Assembly: GCF_963583255.1 (NCBI RefSeq)
Contig: NC_084803.1
Location: 22,418,428 to 22,482,427, forward strand
Origin: Pyrus communis
Lineage: Eukaryota; Streptophyta; Magnoliopsida; Rosales; Rosaceae
Length of the DNA stretch: 64,000 nt
Direction: 5' to 3'
The notes beneath the pieces were generated by a model that ran no database searches, had not been told where the DNA came from, and saw only the letters and a program-made list of their open reading frames with translations. Below, piece after piece: positions 11,275-23,576 of the stretch (position 1 is the first letter of the stretch; each line of letters starts with the position of its first letter). The position numbers were made by a program, and so were the translations under genes.

Positions 11275-12085
11275 GATGTCCTCGTGCTAAATAACTTTAC
11301 AGCATAACTTAATAGTCTATATATGACTATACAACTCTCATATGATACGTATAAATTAACCTGTTAACTAGTTGGTGTCAGTTTTGAGTCATATCCTCAT
11401 TTTGCCACACCAGCCCAAGGAGTCCAGGTAAGACAACACTAATGTTCATAGTGTAAACAGCTACATTTAAAATTACTCACATAACTTGGTCCATTGTGTT
11501 GTACGCATTCTCGTAAAGCTCGGTTCAATTCCCGGGCGAGTGTGAATGGAATATACTCCTTGCTCATTCTAAATTAAATATGGTATCATATATGTTACGA
11601 TGGCTAATGACACTGATTAGTGGGTCATCAAAAGAAATAAAATCGGACTCCAGTTTGTTATAAGAGTTTTCTTATGACCCGTTTTGATGATTGCTCCCAA
11701 ACTTCGTCAACTTTCTAAGTATCAATGGTTTCTTTTACACAATGGGAAAAAGCAAATAAAAATTAAGGCAATAAAATATTTAGCTAAGAATAAAAATAAA
11801 AAGGCAAGAGGTCAATGGCATGACTAGATTAACTTTAGAGAGACTTTGAACGCGGTCATTAGCTATGAATATTCTTTGATTGAAATCTTGTTGGTTTTTA
11901 ATTTTTAATCGAGGTCCCTGAAATTAATATGATAATTTATTTATATGTACATTACTATATTTTTTAAATTAAAAATTAAATTTTTTTTTTGTTTATATAA
12001 ATGAGATTTTAAATAAAAAACCATAATTTGTGGGATTAAAAATATTAAAATATAAATATACTATTGTGTGTGTGTGTAAACATGG
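11275..12085. other. Intergenic, no gene seen
   Basis: AT-rich sequence without a usable reading frame. A tRNA-like B-box phrase (GGTTCAATTCCCGGGCGAG) at about 11521-11540 could be a SINE remnant, but there is no convincing A box or 3' tail. A short TG run precedes the solo LTR. Confidence 0.4.
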
Positions 12086-12090
12086 GTACA

Positions 12091-14252
12091 TGACACACCC
12101 CGACCGAGATCAGGGCGTGCTGGCCGTCACACGGAGGTGACGTAACCATGTGCACGTGCGGAAGCTAATAAAATAATAATATAAAAAGTACGAATAATTA
12201 AAAACTAGCATACAAAGTACTCAAAACAAGTGCTAGCGTAAGTGAGACGCTAAATTCAGAGCATATAGTCTACAGCAGTCCAGAAGAAAAATAATTCGAC
12301 AACAGTACACCCGAAGGTGACCCTACGATGGTGAGTGTCTGTCAGAAATGCCGGGACAGCCTTCTGGGAAACCATCGAACCTGCTAGACAACTAGAACCT
12401 GGAGGGGCGCAAAACAAAAGCGTGAGTGGGCAAAAACAAAGCTTTTCGAAAACCATTTAGTAAAATACATTCTAACCCCTCGCCGTAAAACCTGTATACT
12501 TCCCAGAAAATAAATATACGTATGTATATAGATATGCCAATCATGCTCAAGAATATGCCATGCCGAAACCTCATAATGATATGCAAGTGCTCAGGTATAA
12601 ATCATATCAATAACAAATAATCTGGCAGCCGGAGTCACCTAACGTGACTTGTACGGCTGCATGTAGAGCTCAAATCTCAAACTCAATAACTGAACCTACT
12701 CACGAGTCGGAACCACCTAAAGTGGTCTGTACGACAGGCTTGGGTGTAACATATATATACGCTCAAGTGCTACGATCACGTGAAGGCTGTGCGAATAATC
12801 GCGGGTCACCTACGAGTCGGAACCACCTAAAGTGGTCTGTACGACAGGACTGTGCACCTAACTTGGATCCAAGCTGAGCGTGTGGTGCGGGAGGTGAACA
12901 TCACGTGAAGGACTGTGCCCTACTCTGGGCGGGAGCACTAACACCGGGGGTGCAGGTTATGAGCTCTCTAAGCATCTCGAATCGCTACTGAATGTAAACA
13001 TGAAAAACACTTACCTGGCACTTACCTGTGCGTCCACAACACCCAATATGCATATGTATATATAACCAATTTATAATGCAACTAACGACGCATAAACAAT
13101 GATAATGTAATGCATGGCATATAACTAATAAACGTTTAAATCAATTTCTGGGAAAATCTAGTATATAGGTATATACGGAAAACCAAAAGCCCACTCACTG
13201 GTAAGTGGAAGGGTCGTAGCCCCCCTGCCTCGAGTGACCACGCTCGTCCTCGGGATACGTATCACCTATATGCGAAACAACTATAAAAACGTAAGTTTTA
13301 AAGCACATAACCAACTTCTCGTAATAACTTCTCATACATTGCTCAAATTGGACAAATGAATATACCAACGTGCTCTACACAACCTCAGGAACACACCCAA
13401 ATTTTTAGAAAAATTTTCCACCGCCGCACGAGCCCCCACGCGCCGGCCACGCGCAGGCACGTGCCTGGCACGTTGACGGCGTCAACTGACGCCGTTAGGA
13501 ATATTCCGTCAGTTTTGACAGATTCCGTTAACGGCGTCAGGAATATTCCGTCAGACTTGACGGAATATTCCGTCTCCTTCTCCGGCGAGACTCCGGCGCC
13601 GGAAAACTGGAAAAACTTCAAACGTTGATACCTTGTCCGTTTTTCACCCAAATTTCACGATTTTTGCACCAAAATGAAGCTTAGACCAAGGAGAACATAA
13701 ATATACCACTTTTAAGGGTTAAAAACCACGAGATCTCACCTGTCACCACACTCCAAATCCGGCCAACTTCGAACACGGTGATTCCAACGTCCAATTCCTT
13801 CAAACGAACTACTCCGAGACTCCTTGGGACCTCACCAAGCTACCTACAAGCTTCATTTTCCCTAAAACGTGAGGATTTACGTTTGCATGAATAGTACCTC
13901 AAAACTGACTTCGTGAAATCGACGTGAAAATGGTGGTTTTCTTACCTGAAAATGGTACAGCTACACTCCTCTCAACCTCACGAGCTCGACTGTGGTCTTG
14001 GTTCCCTCGATCTGCTGGTGTTTAGTGTGCTTGTGTGTGTGTCCGTACGTTTTCAAGGGAAATGGGAGGAAGGGAACACGGGGGAGGAGCAGGGAAACAG
14101 GAGAGAAAGGGTGTGAGGTGTGTGGGAAGGTGTGTGTGGCTCAAAGCATGCCAACAACACAAAAACAACCAATAAACGTAAAGAAATCGAACTAGGGGCA
14201 AAATTGTCATTTCACACGTACGTTTTCGATATTTTCGGGACAGGATGTCACA
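12091..14252 (-). mobile_element. Ty3/gypsy solo LTR (about 2.2 kb), TSD GTACA
   Basis: Begins TGACACACCCCGACC, ends CAGGATGTCACA, and GTACA flanks it at 12086-12090 and 14253-14257. The minus-strand start TGTGACATCCTGTCCCG is a typical large gypsy LTR start. It shares several blocks in the same order with the solo LTR at 1419-3816, so they are related families. Inside, at 13475-13580, runs the GC-rich 'acggcgtca / ggaatattccgtca' stretch, itself rich in inverted repeats. Confidence 0.85.
12633..12836 (-). repeat. Small covarying hairpins in the third solo LTR
   Basis: AGTCAC-CTAAC-GTGACT (12633-12649), ACCAC-CTAAA-GTGGT (12712-12726) and a second ACCAC-CTAAA-GTGGT (12822-12836). The stem pair T:A in the first is C:G in the others, with loop and context (GAGTC/GGAGTC before, TGTACG after) retained. 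They match the set at 1955-2123 in the other LTR. Confidence 0.65.
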
Positions 14253-14257
14253 GTACA

Positions 14258-14318
14258 TTCATCAAAATTAACCAAAAAATTTATTGTATCAAAACATGGG
14301 TACATTCTTCAAAATCAC

Positions 14319-14349
<31 letters not shown>

Positions 14350-14960
14350 TATTAGGCTTAATAACATTAGTAAATTTCTTCGATTAAACTTGACATGGAT
14401 ACATTTTAAAATCAAAGAAAAAAGAATTAATGTACCCATATAAGTTTAAAAATGTATTAGAAAAAAATTGAATAGATTTTATATATAAAAAAAATAGGTA
14501 CGTTTTATATATAACAAATTTGTATATTTAAAATTGAGTACATTTTAAGATTAAAAAGTTTTACATGAATGGGTACATATAATTAGCATGGGTACATTTT
14601 GCAAAATAAAAAGTACAAATAAAAAAAAATATGGGTACAAATACAAATAAACTTTAAAAAAAATGGGCACAAAAAGAAATTAATATATGGGTACAAATTA
14701 AAACTGAAAAGAAAATTGGTATAAATTAAAAAAGAATTACAAATTAAAAATGGGTACAAACTAAAACTAAAAATATATGATAAAAAAATTTATTCATAAA
14801 TATAAATATAGTAATTGTAACATTTTTAACATTAAATGAATATATTTAGAAATAAAAAAATATTTTATTATTGAAATAATTAATGATGTTATTAATACCC
14901 AAGGACCTTGATCAAAAATTGAAAATGAATAGGATTTTAATTAATGGAGTAGCAAAAGGA
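14258..14960. other. AT-rich degenerate GGGTACA repeats and a 30-base A run
   Basis: The phrase ATGGGTACA recurs about ten times between 14290 and 14760 in AT-rich sequence, and a roughly 30-base A run lies at about 14318-14347. Short lysine-rich reading frames here come from the A run. This resembles the family at 540-1020. The solo LTR at 12091-14252 appears inserted into it, since AT-rich 'gtacat' sequence is also present just to the left of 12086. Confidence 0.45.
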
Positions 14961-16240
14961 AGGATGAGAACCTAATTTCTCCTTATCTTTATTAGGGTCC
15001 CGAACTAATAGTACAATGTCATTATCATTACTTTGCGTTTGGGTTTAATAATGCAATGTCATGTTGATATCACAATCTTGGTGAGGATATGGTTGACAAA
15101 AAACACATTTAAGAGATCTTCTCCCCTAGTAAGAAAATAACTTACATATAACGGGTTCACTACCACATGACATTCTAATTCAATAATGTAATGTTATGTG
15201 AAGAGAAATTCATACATAATATTATGTTATTTGATCAGAACATTACAGTGACAAAAAAACCCGTTACAAGTCCAATTCGCCAAGGCTAGCTACTTTTCGT
15301 TAAGTGTAATTTTAAAGTTTGTTGTTTCAGTAGTGAATCCACATTTTACAAAAATGACCCTCCCAAAAATCCCCCTTTCTTCTAATACTCAATAGTTTAA
15401 AATCTGGAATATGAAGTTAACATGTCTTTATCTCACACACAAAATTATAGTGTGTGTGTTAGGTAAGGCCTATTATTAAGGATCGATCTTAATGGCCCAT
15501 GTTGATAATTCGATTGTTGGTCCATCTATTCAATGTTTTTGCACATGACTCGTAGGTTATGGTTAAAAAGGTAAATAGCGTTGGGTCGGCTTCTCTCTCT
15601 AAATACTGCTGCTATAATAAAAAAAAATATATAGATTGATATGCAACATCTACTTTCTATATATTTTTTGGGATTCTCCTTGTTTTATAAAGATTCTATT
15701 ATCATAAAATGTCATCTCTTTCAACTGGTATAAATACACTCTTCTGAGGTTAATCTCTGGTAACATAATCTCTGAAAACTTATTCTTTTGCCCACTGTTT
15801 GAGTCTTAATATTGCTTATTAACTTGACTGTCGAAAAGCCTTTGACCAACTCACCCCGCTTCCCTTTTCTAGTCTTTGGCTTGCTCACAGTTGTTTGTTT
15901 TTTTTACAGGTAATCTGGATTTGTACATCTCAACCTTCTACGGTGATGTGCGAATTTGGTTCCAACACTATTCTATATGGCAAAAGGAAAATATTTGATT
16001 TCCTATTTTACAAGGAATGTACACTTTATTTCCTATTCTATATGAAATAGGGAAGTACTTTATTTCCTATTTTATAAGGAATAGGGAAGTACACTTTGTT
16101 TCCTATCCTATATGAAATAGGAAATTACACTTTCTTTCATTTTCTAATTATTCTTCTAGGATTCCCAATGAAATGGTATAAGGAAACTTAATTATTTCCT
16201 AATTCTTTTAGGACCTCTATTCACCTTTAGCTTTCTTAAT
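14961..16240. other. Intergenic; possible copia LTR remnant with 50-bp repeats
   Basis: No gene seen. Between about 15975 and 16135 a unit of roughly 50 bp (tttcctattctatatgaaatagg-type) occurs about three times. A TATA-like TATAAATAC lies at 15730. Because this runs directly into a copia pol relic it may be part of that element's LTR or leader, but I cannot define ends. Confidence 0.35.
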
Positions 16241-16279
16241 ACAATTCTAAACAAGATAGGACACTAGCATTGACGAGCA

Positions 16280-17390
16280 AAATTCCTAACAAGCTAATGG
16301 ACATGGTCACTACGTATCTTTATGGGGATCTAGATACAGAGATTTATAGGAGAGTCCTGGCATGATTGGTTATACTCTAATCAATGTTTTCTCAACCACA
16401 TACCACACTTTCAATTAGGTTGAAGCGTTCCCTATATGGTTTGAAACAATTTGGACGGATGTGGTACAAACGCCTAAGCGGGTACTTGTTCAGGAATGGA
16501 ATATGTAAACAACAAATTGTGCTGATGCATGTTCATTAAGACCACCAATTTCAATTTTTTAATAATTGTAGTATATGTCGATGATATGAACATCATTAGA
16601 ACTCTATAAGAGATCCAAAGGATAGCTATGCACCTGAGAATGAATTTGAGATGAACGATCTATGTAAGACTAAGTATTGTATCGACCTACTAATCGAGCA
16701 CAGTGAAAACTGGAGCTTAGTCCAACAATCGAACTACACTCAGAAAGTGGTGTGTCGATTCAACTTCCTAAAAGCAAAGTCAACTAGTACTTCCATGGTC
16801 ATTCAATCTTTGGATCGTAAGAAAAACACTTTATGTCCTAAGAAAGAAGACAAAGAGATCATGATCAAAATTCTCTATCTTAGTGCAATTTGAGCTTTGT
16901 TATACTTAGTACATTGTACTAGACTAGACATCTCATTTGTTGTGAATCTCTAGGTGAGATACAGTTCCGAGCCAACACGCCTATATTGGAATGGCATCAA
17001 AGACATTTCGATACCTTAAGGGTACTACGAATATGAGCTTGTTCTATACCTATGTCCCAAGAGTCTGATGCATTGCTTGTTGGGTTTGCTAATGTTGTGT
17101 GCTTATCAAACCTAGACAAGGCACGTTCCCAAATTGGTTATATTTTCACTGTCGGAAACATCATTATATCCTGGAGGTCTACAAAAGAGAGCTTGATTTC
17201 TACCTCGACTAGCCATGCTAAACTCATGGTCTTTTTTAAGTTGACTGGGAGTGTAATTGGCTATGAGCTATGATCGTGCGTATTTGAAGTACATATAAGT
17301 TAACCTTTGCTACAAATGAAATACCGATCATCTATAAGGACAATATTGCATGGATCAACTAGTTAAAGTTAGGCTTTATAAAGGGTGTGC
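16280..17390 (+). pseudogene. Ty1/copia reverse transcriptase/RNase H relic
   Basis: Broken reading frames preserve copia landmarks in order: YLYGDLDTEIY near 16318-16350, a decayed LKRSLYGLKQ-like phrase at about 16420, VVYVDDMN near 16568-16592, the YLSAI..LLYLVHCTR..DISFVVN connection at 16877-16950, and the RNase H block ARSQIGYIFTVGN..ISWRSTKESLISTSTSHAK near 17120-17225. Stops and frameshifts interrupt all of them. Gag, protease and integrase are missing. It is the same lineage as the element at 58-63 kb, which shares the YLYGDLDTEIY and YVDDMN phrases. It ends abruptly at about 17390. Confidence 0.85.
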
Positions 17391-18135
17391 TGATAGGATT
17401 ATTACCACCTGCAAAAGTAGGGATAAAAACACTTAAAAATATTTGCAAGAAAACAAGGTAGTTGTAGTATAAACAGCTCAAGCAAGGTCATTTTTCACAG
17501 GGATTGATTGAATAATTTGTATTTAAACTAATGCTTAATTAACCATTTAAAACAAAGTTTCGAAAATGTTGATTTTATGACCTAGAATATTAAAAACGAA
17601 TTTTAAATTAAAAGAATTAAAGAAACCAATTTGAAATGGAACAATCTTAGAAAATAATGATAAAAGGACACTAGAGTTCCACCATCACCTTAATAATCTT
17701 ATGTAGTTTTACCAATTACTTATGAATTACACATGCAACTTTGAAGGTTAGGTTTTCCTTATGCATATTCTACTTGTGGCATTCAAGTTATAACGTATAT
17801 CAAACATGCAATCTGTCTGTGGCATTCAGATCAAATATAAACATGCATGACTCATTACGCCTTGTGAAAACCCTTTGAAAAACCATGCAACCCCTAAGAC
17901 ATGGCATTCACCCTAGGTGAACTTACAACTATCAATCACAAGAAGCAATACTCAATCCTCCGGTGGCATTCTTTTTAAATTTATGCACATTATTGTTGAT
18001 GTTGAATGCAAATCTATGATGAATAGATGGGTGAATGCATTTTGAGGTTAGTGGATGAATGTTGTTGAATGCGCGATTCAATTAAAAGTGCGCGTGTACT
18101 GGATATTTAGGGCCAATCCAAACCTAATGCAACCT
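17391..18135 (-). mobile_element. Gypsy (Athila/Tat-like) remnant, left part
   Basis: Non-coding repeat. The phrases 'attaccacctgcaaaagtagggataaaaacactt' and 'ataaacagctcaagcaaggtcatttttcacaggga' are common in plant gypsy 3' regions. Bases 17626-17970 recur at 21207-21549 as a direct repeat. The non-autonomous LTR element at 18136-20805 is inserted beside it. Confidence 0.45.
17626..17970. repeat. Direct repeat, left copy (about 345 bp)
   Basis: Starts CCAATTTGAAATGGAACAAT and ends near 'ctcaatcctccggtggcatt'. The right copy is at 21207-21549, by eye roughly 93-95% identical. The two copies bracket the element at 18136-20805 and its flanks. They may be the LTRs of an older element or a segmental duplication. 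Confidence 0.8.
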
Positions 18136-20805
18136 GTTTGTACTATATATTGAGCTTTAGTATTTGGGCCTCATAACCTAGCTTGTTATGTATGTAGGAG
18201 GTGAAGGAAACCTTTATTCTATAAAAGGGATCCTTCACCCTCACTAGAAGGGGATAGACATATAGCAAAGGGAAGCACACAGGGCAGCACACAGAGAGCT
18301 CATTTGCTTGTCCATTGTAATCCACACATTTACATAGTGAAACGGAATTGACACTAGTGTGGACGTAGTCCAACTTGGGTGAACCACAATATATCTTTAT
18401 GTTCTTGTGGTTTATGTGATTCACGGTTGGATTTACGTTGGTCTAAGATCAATCTGATTTTGTGCATCAACATTTGGCGCCGTCTGTGGGAAATTGACAC
18501 GAAAAGCTATGTCGGTTCTCTCTCAATTTTTCATCCCACCACCATGAAACCCTCACAACCTCACCACACTCCACCGTGAAATCTACAAAACCTAAAAACC
18601 CAAAACCCTTCTCTCTGTGGCCAAATTCTCCAAGCAGCCCTGACACACCTTTGCAAATCGACACACTTCTACCACTACATCTTTCCCCTCATTCAAACAC
18701 CGACCCAGATCAACAACTACCCGTTGCATAACCAAACTAACCAAGCTAAACCGTAATTTCCTCAAATCCGAACCCAAAACCCACAAATTTCAGCAACGAA
18801 CTCCTCTGCAAGTCACAAACTCGACAGCACACTCCCTATATGCAACAAAGGAAAGAAATATGGAGCACAAATGATGAGGGCTCCCTTTGTCTACTTGAAA
18901 CGCCACTACCACCAATGAAATTGGGGGACTCGGACTGTTATCTCGAGAGACGCCATCATTGCAAACTCGCCTGAGGCATCCCTCTGAAATTTATGGCGCA
19001 TTCCCCGACTCTCAGACGCCCCCGTTGCAAACTCGTCGGAGGCATCCCTCTAAAATTTCTGGCCATGCGCAATATACGAAGAAATCCCACGACAAAGAAA
19101 GGGATAAGATCCTATTCTTTTGTTATTTTATTACTTTATTATTATCATTTATGTCCTATTAACATGATAGCATATTATTTAAGGGAATATTATTAACATT
19201 TCAAAATTTTTATTCTACACTTCTCATAAGTGTCATTTTCTTACTAATTATAAAAAGTTTGAAGTGCAAAATGAGATTTGTAGAGTGCCAATAACAATTT
19301 TCTTATTTAATAATATAATTATTGCTTTATACGTGATATCACATGATTACTACCATAAAACGTGTCAAAGTCTGTACACCCACCACACCATCCTGCTATT
19401 GACATCATGATTATTCCACTATATGGTCCATGCTTATCATTACGATTCTATCATGACTATTGCACTACGTGGGAAGTCTGACACACGATACATTTTCTCT
19501 CTTTAAATGTTAGGGCCCAGTACACAAATTACAAGCTTGTGTGCGTGTGAGTGTGTGTGTCCCCATAGTCATCATGTGTAAGACTATTATCGTCAGATTC
19601 TTTTCCATTATTTTTCACTAGTGACTCACAAATTTAGCCAAGTACTTAAGCAATATTTATTCATTGCCTAGTGTTATGTGGTGCTTTTAACCATGTATAC
19701 AACATGTGATTTACCCCACAACTTAATAAATTATTTACTAGTACAATATTTTTCCTTGACAAACTTTGTCAATTTGATTTATTCATTATGCGGTCATATT
19801 TATACTGTCATTTATTGTCAAAAATTATTGAGCAACTAGCTTTGTTGATTAACTTTGTTGTTGATTAAAGAAGCCTACCAACTTATAGACTGATGAGCCA
19901 CATGCTTATGGTGACAAAAATTTAGTCTGAACGGTAATCTCTTGTCTGACCGGACACCCACGTGCTCGAACACTCGCTCATTTGGACATCTATATGCTTG
20001 GACACCCGCGAACTTGGACACCCTTGAGATCAAACCCTGACTCACGGACCCAACTCAAAGACCCTACGTGTGGCCACGACTCAAAGACTTAACTTGTGGA
20101 CCCGATCCGCGAACCCAACACATAGATCCAATATGTGGACCCAACAAGCGGACCTGAGTCAGGTCGAAAGTTAACTCATAATGAGTGCACGATGACGTTG
20201 AGTGTATACTCACCAAGAGGAATGCCACGAGCTGAGCTACCTCGCAATGAGCACTTTCTCCAACCAAGCAACCGCCTCGTCGTGAGCATTGCCTCTAGTC
20301 GAGCAGCCTCGCAACGTGTGCTACCTCTAACTGAGTATTACTTCACGTTGAGCACAGCTTCATGTCGAGTACCAATTCTGGACAACATCTAGTCATTTCA
20401 ACCCACACATGGATTGGATTTGAAGTCTCCAGCCAAAAAACTCTCTTGACTGAAGACTTGAAGGACTCACGTTTGTACTATATATTAGGCTTTAGTATTT
20501 GGGCCTCATAACCTAGCCCATTGTGTATGTAAGAGGTGAAGGAAACGCTTATTCTATAAAAGGGATCCTTCACCCTCACTGGAAAAGGATAGACGTATAG
20601 CAAAGGGAAGCACAGAGGGCAGCACACAGAGAGCTCCCTTGCTTTTCCATTGTAATCCGCACATTTACAAAGTGAAACAGAATTGACACTAGTGTGGACG
20701 TAGCCCAACAGTGAACCACAATATATCTTTGTGTTCTTGTGCGTTTGTATGACTCACGATCAGATTTACGTTGGTCCAAGATCGACCCGATTTTGTGCAT
20801 CAACA
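18136..20805 (+). mobile_element. Non-autonomous LTR retrotransposon (LARD-like)
   Basis: LTRs of about 337 bp (18136-18472) and 335 bp (20471-20805) share GTTTGTACTATATATT at the start and TTTTGTGCATCAACA at the end. CAACCT flanks the element at 18130-18135 and 20806-20811. The left LTR is followed by TTTGGCGCCGTCTGTGGGAA (18473-18492), a gypsy-type primer binding region, giving plus orientation. The 2 kb interior has no gag-pol. Instead it holds degenerate tandem units: 'ggacaccc-cttgg' at 19950-20030, 'ggacccaac' at 20040-20150, and 'gagcactacctc-acg' at 20215-20370. A TATA-like TATAAAAGGG lies in each LTR. Confidence 0.85.
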
Positions 20806-20811
20806 CAACCT

Positions 20812-20926
20812 ACAAAAACACACATTAAAAATCTCAGTAGAATAAAACCTAAAATAAAATATTGATTAATAAAAAATAAAAATAAAACTTTGTTTTTGTG
20901 TTTTCAATTTCTATTTTTTTTAATTA

Positions 20927-20957
<31 letters not shown>

Positions 20958-21206
20958 TATTGTGATTGAAATAAAAGTTAGAAAAATTGGGTTGCCTCCC
21001 AATTAGCGCTTTAGTTAACGTCCATAGCTAGACGGATTTGAAAGAAATTGGTAATCACGTGATTTGTTCTTTTAGAATCAACCACTCTTTGACAACATCA
21101 AAGGCTAACAGTAAGTATGGAGTAACTAGATGGTTAACAACTGTGCATCTGAATTCATTGGTTGATGCCTTCTTGTCCACCATTCTATGAGAATGAATCT
21201 TTGAAG
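20812..21206 (-). mobile_element. Gypsy remnant, right part, with TG/TA microsatellite
   Basis: Contains GGGTTGCCTCCCAATTAGCG (20990-21009), a phrase typical of the untranslated region of plant gypsy elements read on the minus strand, and a (TG)n(TA)n run near 20927-20958. No coding potential. Confidence 0.45.
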
Positions 21207-21549
21207 CCAATTTGAAATGGAACAATCTTAGAAAATAATGATAAAAGGATACTAGAGTTCCGCCATCACCTTAATAATCTTATGTAGTTTTACCAATTAC
21301 TTATAAATTACACATGCAACTTTGAAGGTTAGGTTTTCCTTATGCATATTCTACTTGTGGCATTCAAGCTAGAACTTATATCAAACATGCAATCCGTCAG
21401 TGGCATTCAGATCAAATATAAACATACATGACTCATTATGGTTTGTGAAAACCCTTTGAACCATGCAACCCTTAAGACGTGGCATTCACCCTAAGTGAAC
21501 TTACAACTATCAATCATAAGAAGCAATACTCAATCGTCCAGTGGCAATC
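21207..21549. repeat. Direct repeat, right copy (about 343 bp)
   Basis: Right partner of 17626-17970: both contain 'tattctacttgtggcattcaag', 'gcattcagatcaaatataaac' and 'ggcattcaccct'. Differences are scattered single bases and a few small indels. Confidence 0.8.
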
Positions 21550-22153
21550 CGACCGAATTGCATATGATTAATTATCTAAGCATTCTAATGGTACTAAGCA
21601 TTAAGATATGGAGACAGTTTAAACACAGTAATTAATAATTCAAAGCATGCTGGCATAATATCATAAGCAATTAAATAAAAACTACATATTCATGCTAAGG
21701 CTCAAGACATTGCCCTAGCAAACGACAATTAGTTTCAAACAACCATAAAACAAAAGGAATTTTATTGAAATAGAAAAAGGATGAAAAGCACCTTAAAATA
21801 CAAATTGTCAAAGCCTAGCTAAGTTCTCCAAATTGATGCCTCCTTCTCTAATGGCTAAATAGCCATATTTATACTACTATAAAATAAAATCCTTCCTAGA
21901 AAATGTCTTCTAAAAACTAGGAAACATAATAGAATAAAATAACTAAGAAATAAAAGGTTTCCTATTTAAATTGAAATTCGGACTTCTCAGAAAATCAGAC
22001 TTTTGACCAACCAAATCAACTTCGATTTGGTCTCAAAAGGTCTCTTTTTAAAGCTTGAGACGTCCCTAACAAATCCTCAAAAGGAATCTTCCTCAAAATA
22101 TGCCATCTAGAAAAGGTCTTCTAAAAACTAGGAAACATAATAGAATAAAATAA
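21550..22153. other. Repeat-derived sequence; tandem duplication begins
   Basis: No gene. A block starting 'ctagaaaatgtcttctaaaa' at 21895 and running to about 22045 is repeated starting at 22107. The second copy is split by the MITE at 22154-22776 and resumes at 22785-22880. Confidence 0.7.
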
Positions 22154-22776
22154 GGGTTGTTTTATTGGCACCCCATATTTTGTTGATTACACCCCACGTA
22201 CTTAAAATACCCCACATCTACTTTTTAAATTAAAAAAATATCTTAATGTACCCCACATTCTTTCCCAAGCTACCCTCACATCCTAAACTCCTCACATACA
22301 CCCCACATCAAACCCGCTTATTCGTCTTCACAAACTTGTTTCCTCTAGTTTTCTTTTCAATTTTCATATCAATAACCCATATAATTCTTCAATCTTTCTT
22401 TTAGTCAAAATGAGTTTTCATTAAAGCAAAGACTAAAAGACACAAGCCTCTCCCAAATTGACTCAAGGGCAAAAGGGTTTAAGTCTTGCAGTTGTATGTA
22501 TATATATTGAAGTGATGGAGTTTCACATTGAGTTTTCAAACTTTTACGGAAAACCTGTTCATTCATTTCTGGAAAAAATAGTCATATTGCTTATGTGAGA
22601 GTGTAGAAGTAAATTTTAAGCATGACTCAAAGAAAGAACTTGGGGTGTATTTAGAATCTTCTTTTTAATTTTTAGAACATTTTAGGACTTAAATAGTCAT
22701 TTTATGAGCAATTTAATATTAAATCATTATGCGGGGTGTAGTCAACAAAATATGGTGTCTTAATAAAAAAAAACCC
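22154..22776. mobile_element. MITE with long TIRs, 8-bp TSD TAAAATAA
   Basis: The left end GGGTTGTTTTATTGGCACCC and the reverse complement of the right end share a CCATATTTTGTTGA core about 20 bases in. TAAAATAA flanks it exactly (22146-22153 and 22777-22784). An 8-bp duplication fits a hAT-type element. The sister copy of the tandem duplication (near 21941-21952) preserves the empty site 'gaataaaataacta', which confirms the insertion boundaries. No protein is encoded. Confidence 0.9.
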
Positions 22777-22784
22777 TAAAATAA

Positions 22785-23498
22785 CTAGGAAATAAAAGGT
22801 TTCTTATTTAAACTGAAATTCGAATTTCTTAGAAAATCAGACTTTTGACCAACCAAATCAACTCCAATTTGTCTCAAAGGGTTTCTTGGTTCCCAGGATA
22901 GTAACCAAGTTCTCATTCTCGCATGAACAGTTGTAAGAGAAGAAACTCGAGGTTCGTCATATTTGTTCCCAAGATAACTATGATGATCTATTACAAAATC
23001 CCTACCTAAGAGCTCATTTTTGAAGCACGTTAGAGATATTGGATTGCTCAGGCTTTCAGTATTTACGTAAGGCGTCTTCTCAATGCCGATGTTCAAGGAA
23101 GCACCTAGTCTTGTGCTAGTTAGGGGAAGGCATCCTAAAGATGCCAATGATTTGGCTCATGTACTCTTATTCTTTGCTGAGTTTTATTGCACTGAGTTTT
23201 GCTTATAAAGGTTTTTACCTTGGCACCAATTTTGGTCTTCTAACCAAATAGTGATGATCATCCATCATTTGAGCCATGTTTGAAGTAATGTAAGTCCTCC
23301 TAAGGAATTTTGCTGATATCAGGGGGTGAAATCCCTAAGAGTATGAAGTTTCTCCCACACTGACTACCAGTTCTTCTCCTTACTTGAGTTTTCTAAGTCA
23401 TCCTCATGAAGAGCATACAATTCATTTTTGAGAACTACGGTGTAACCTGAAAATAGATGGTTCAGATTGTTGAAGTTCAATGTAGAGTGGGTCGTATA

Positions 23499-23535
<37 letters not shown>

Positions 23536-23537
23536 TA

Positions 23538-23576
<39 letters not shown>

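Noticed and set aside
11500..11560. Possible tRNA gene or SINE from a B-box-like phrase
   Set aside because: No cloverleaf can be drawn and no A box is placed properly.
12900..13640. GC-rich island with repeated GTCA/TGAC motifs, considered as a promoter
   Set aside because: It sits wholly inside a solo LTR bounded by a perfect TSD.
22785..23147. 120-codon minus-strand frame
   Set aside because: It starts in duplicated repeat sequence, has no known motif and no convincing splice sites around it.
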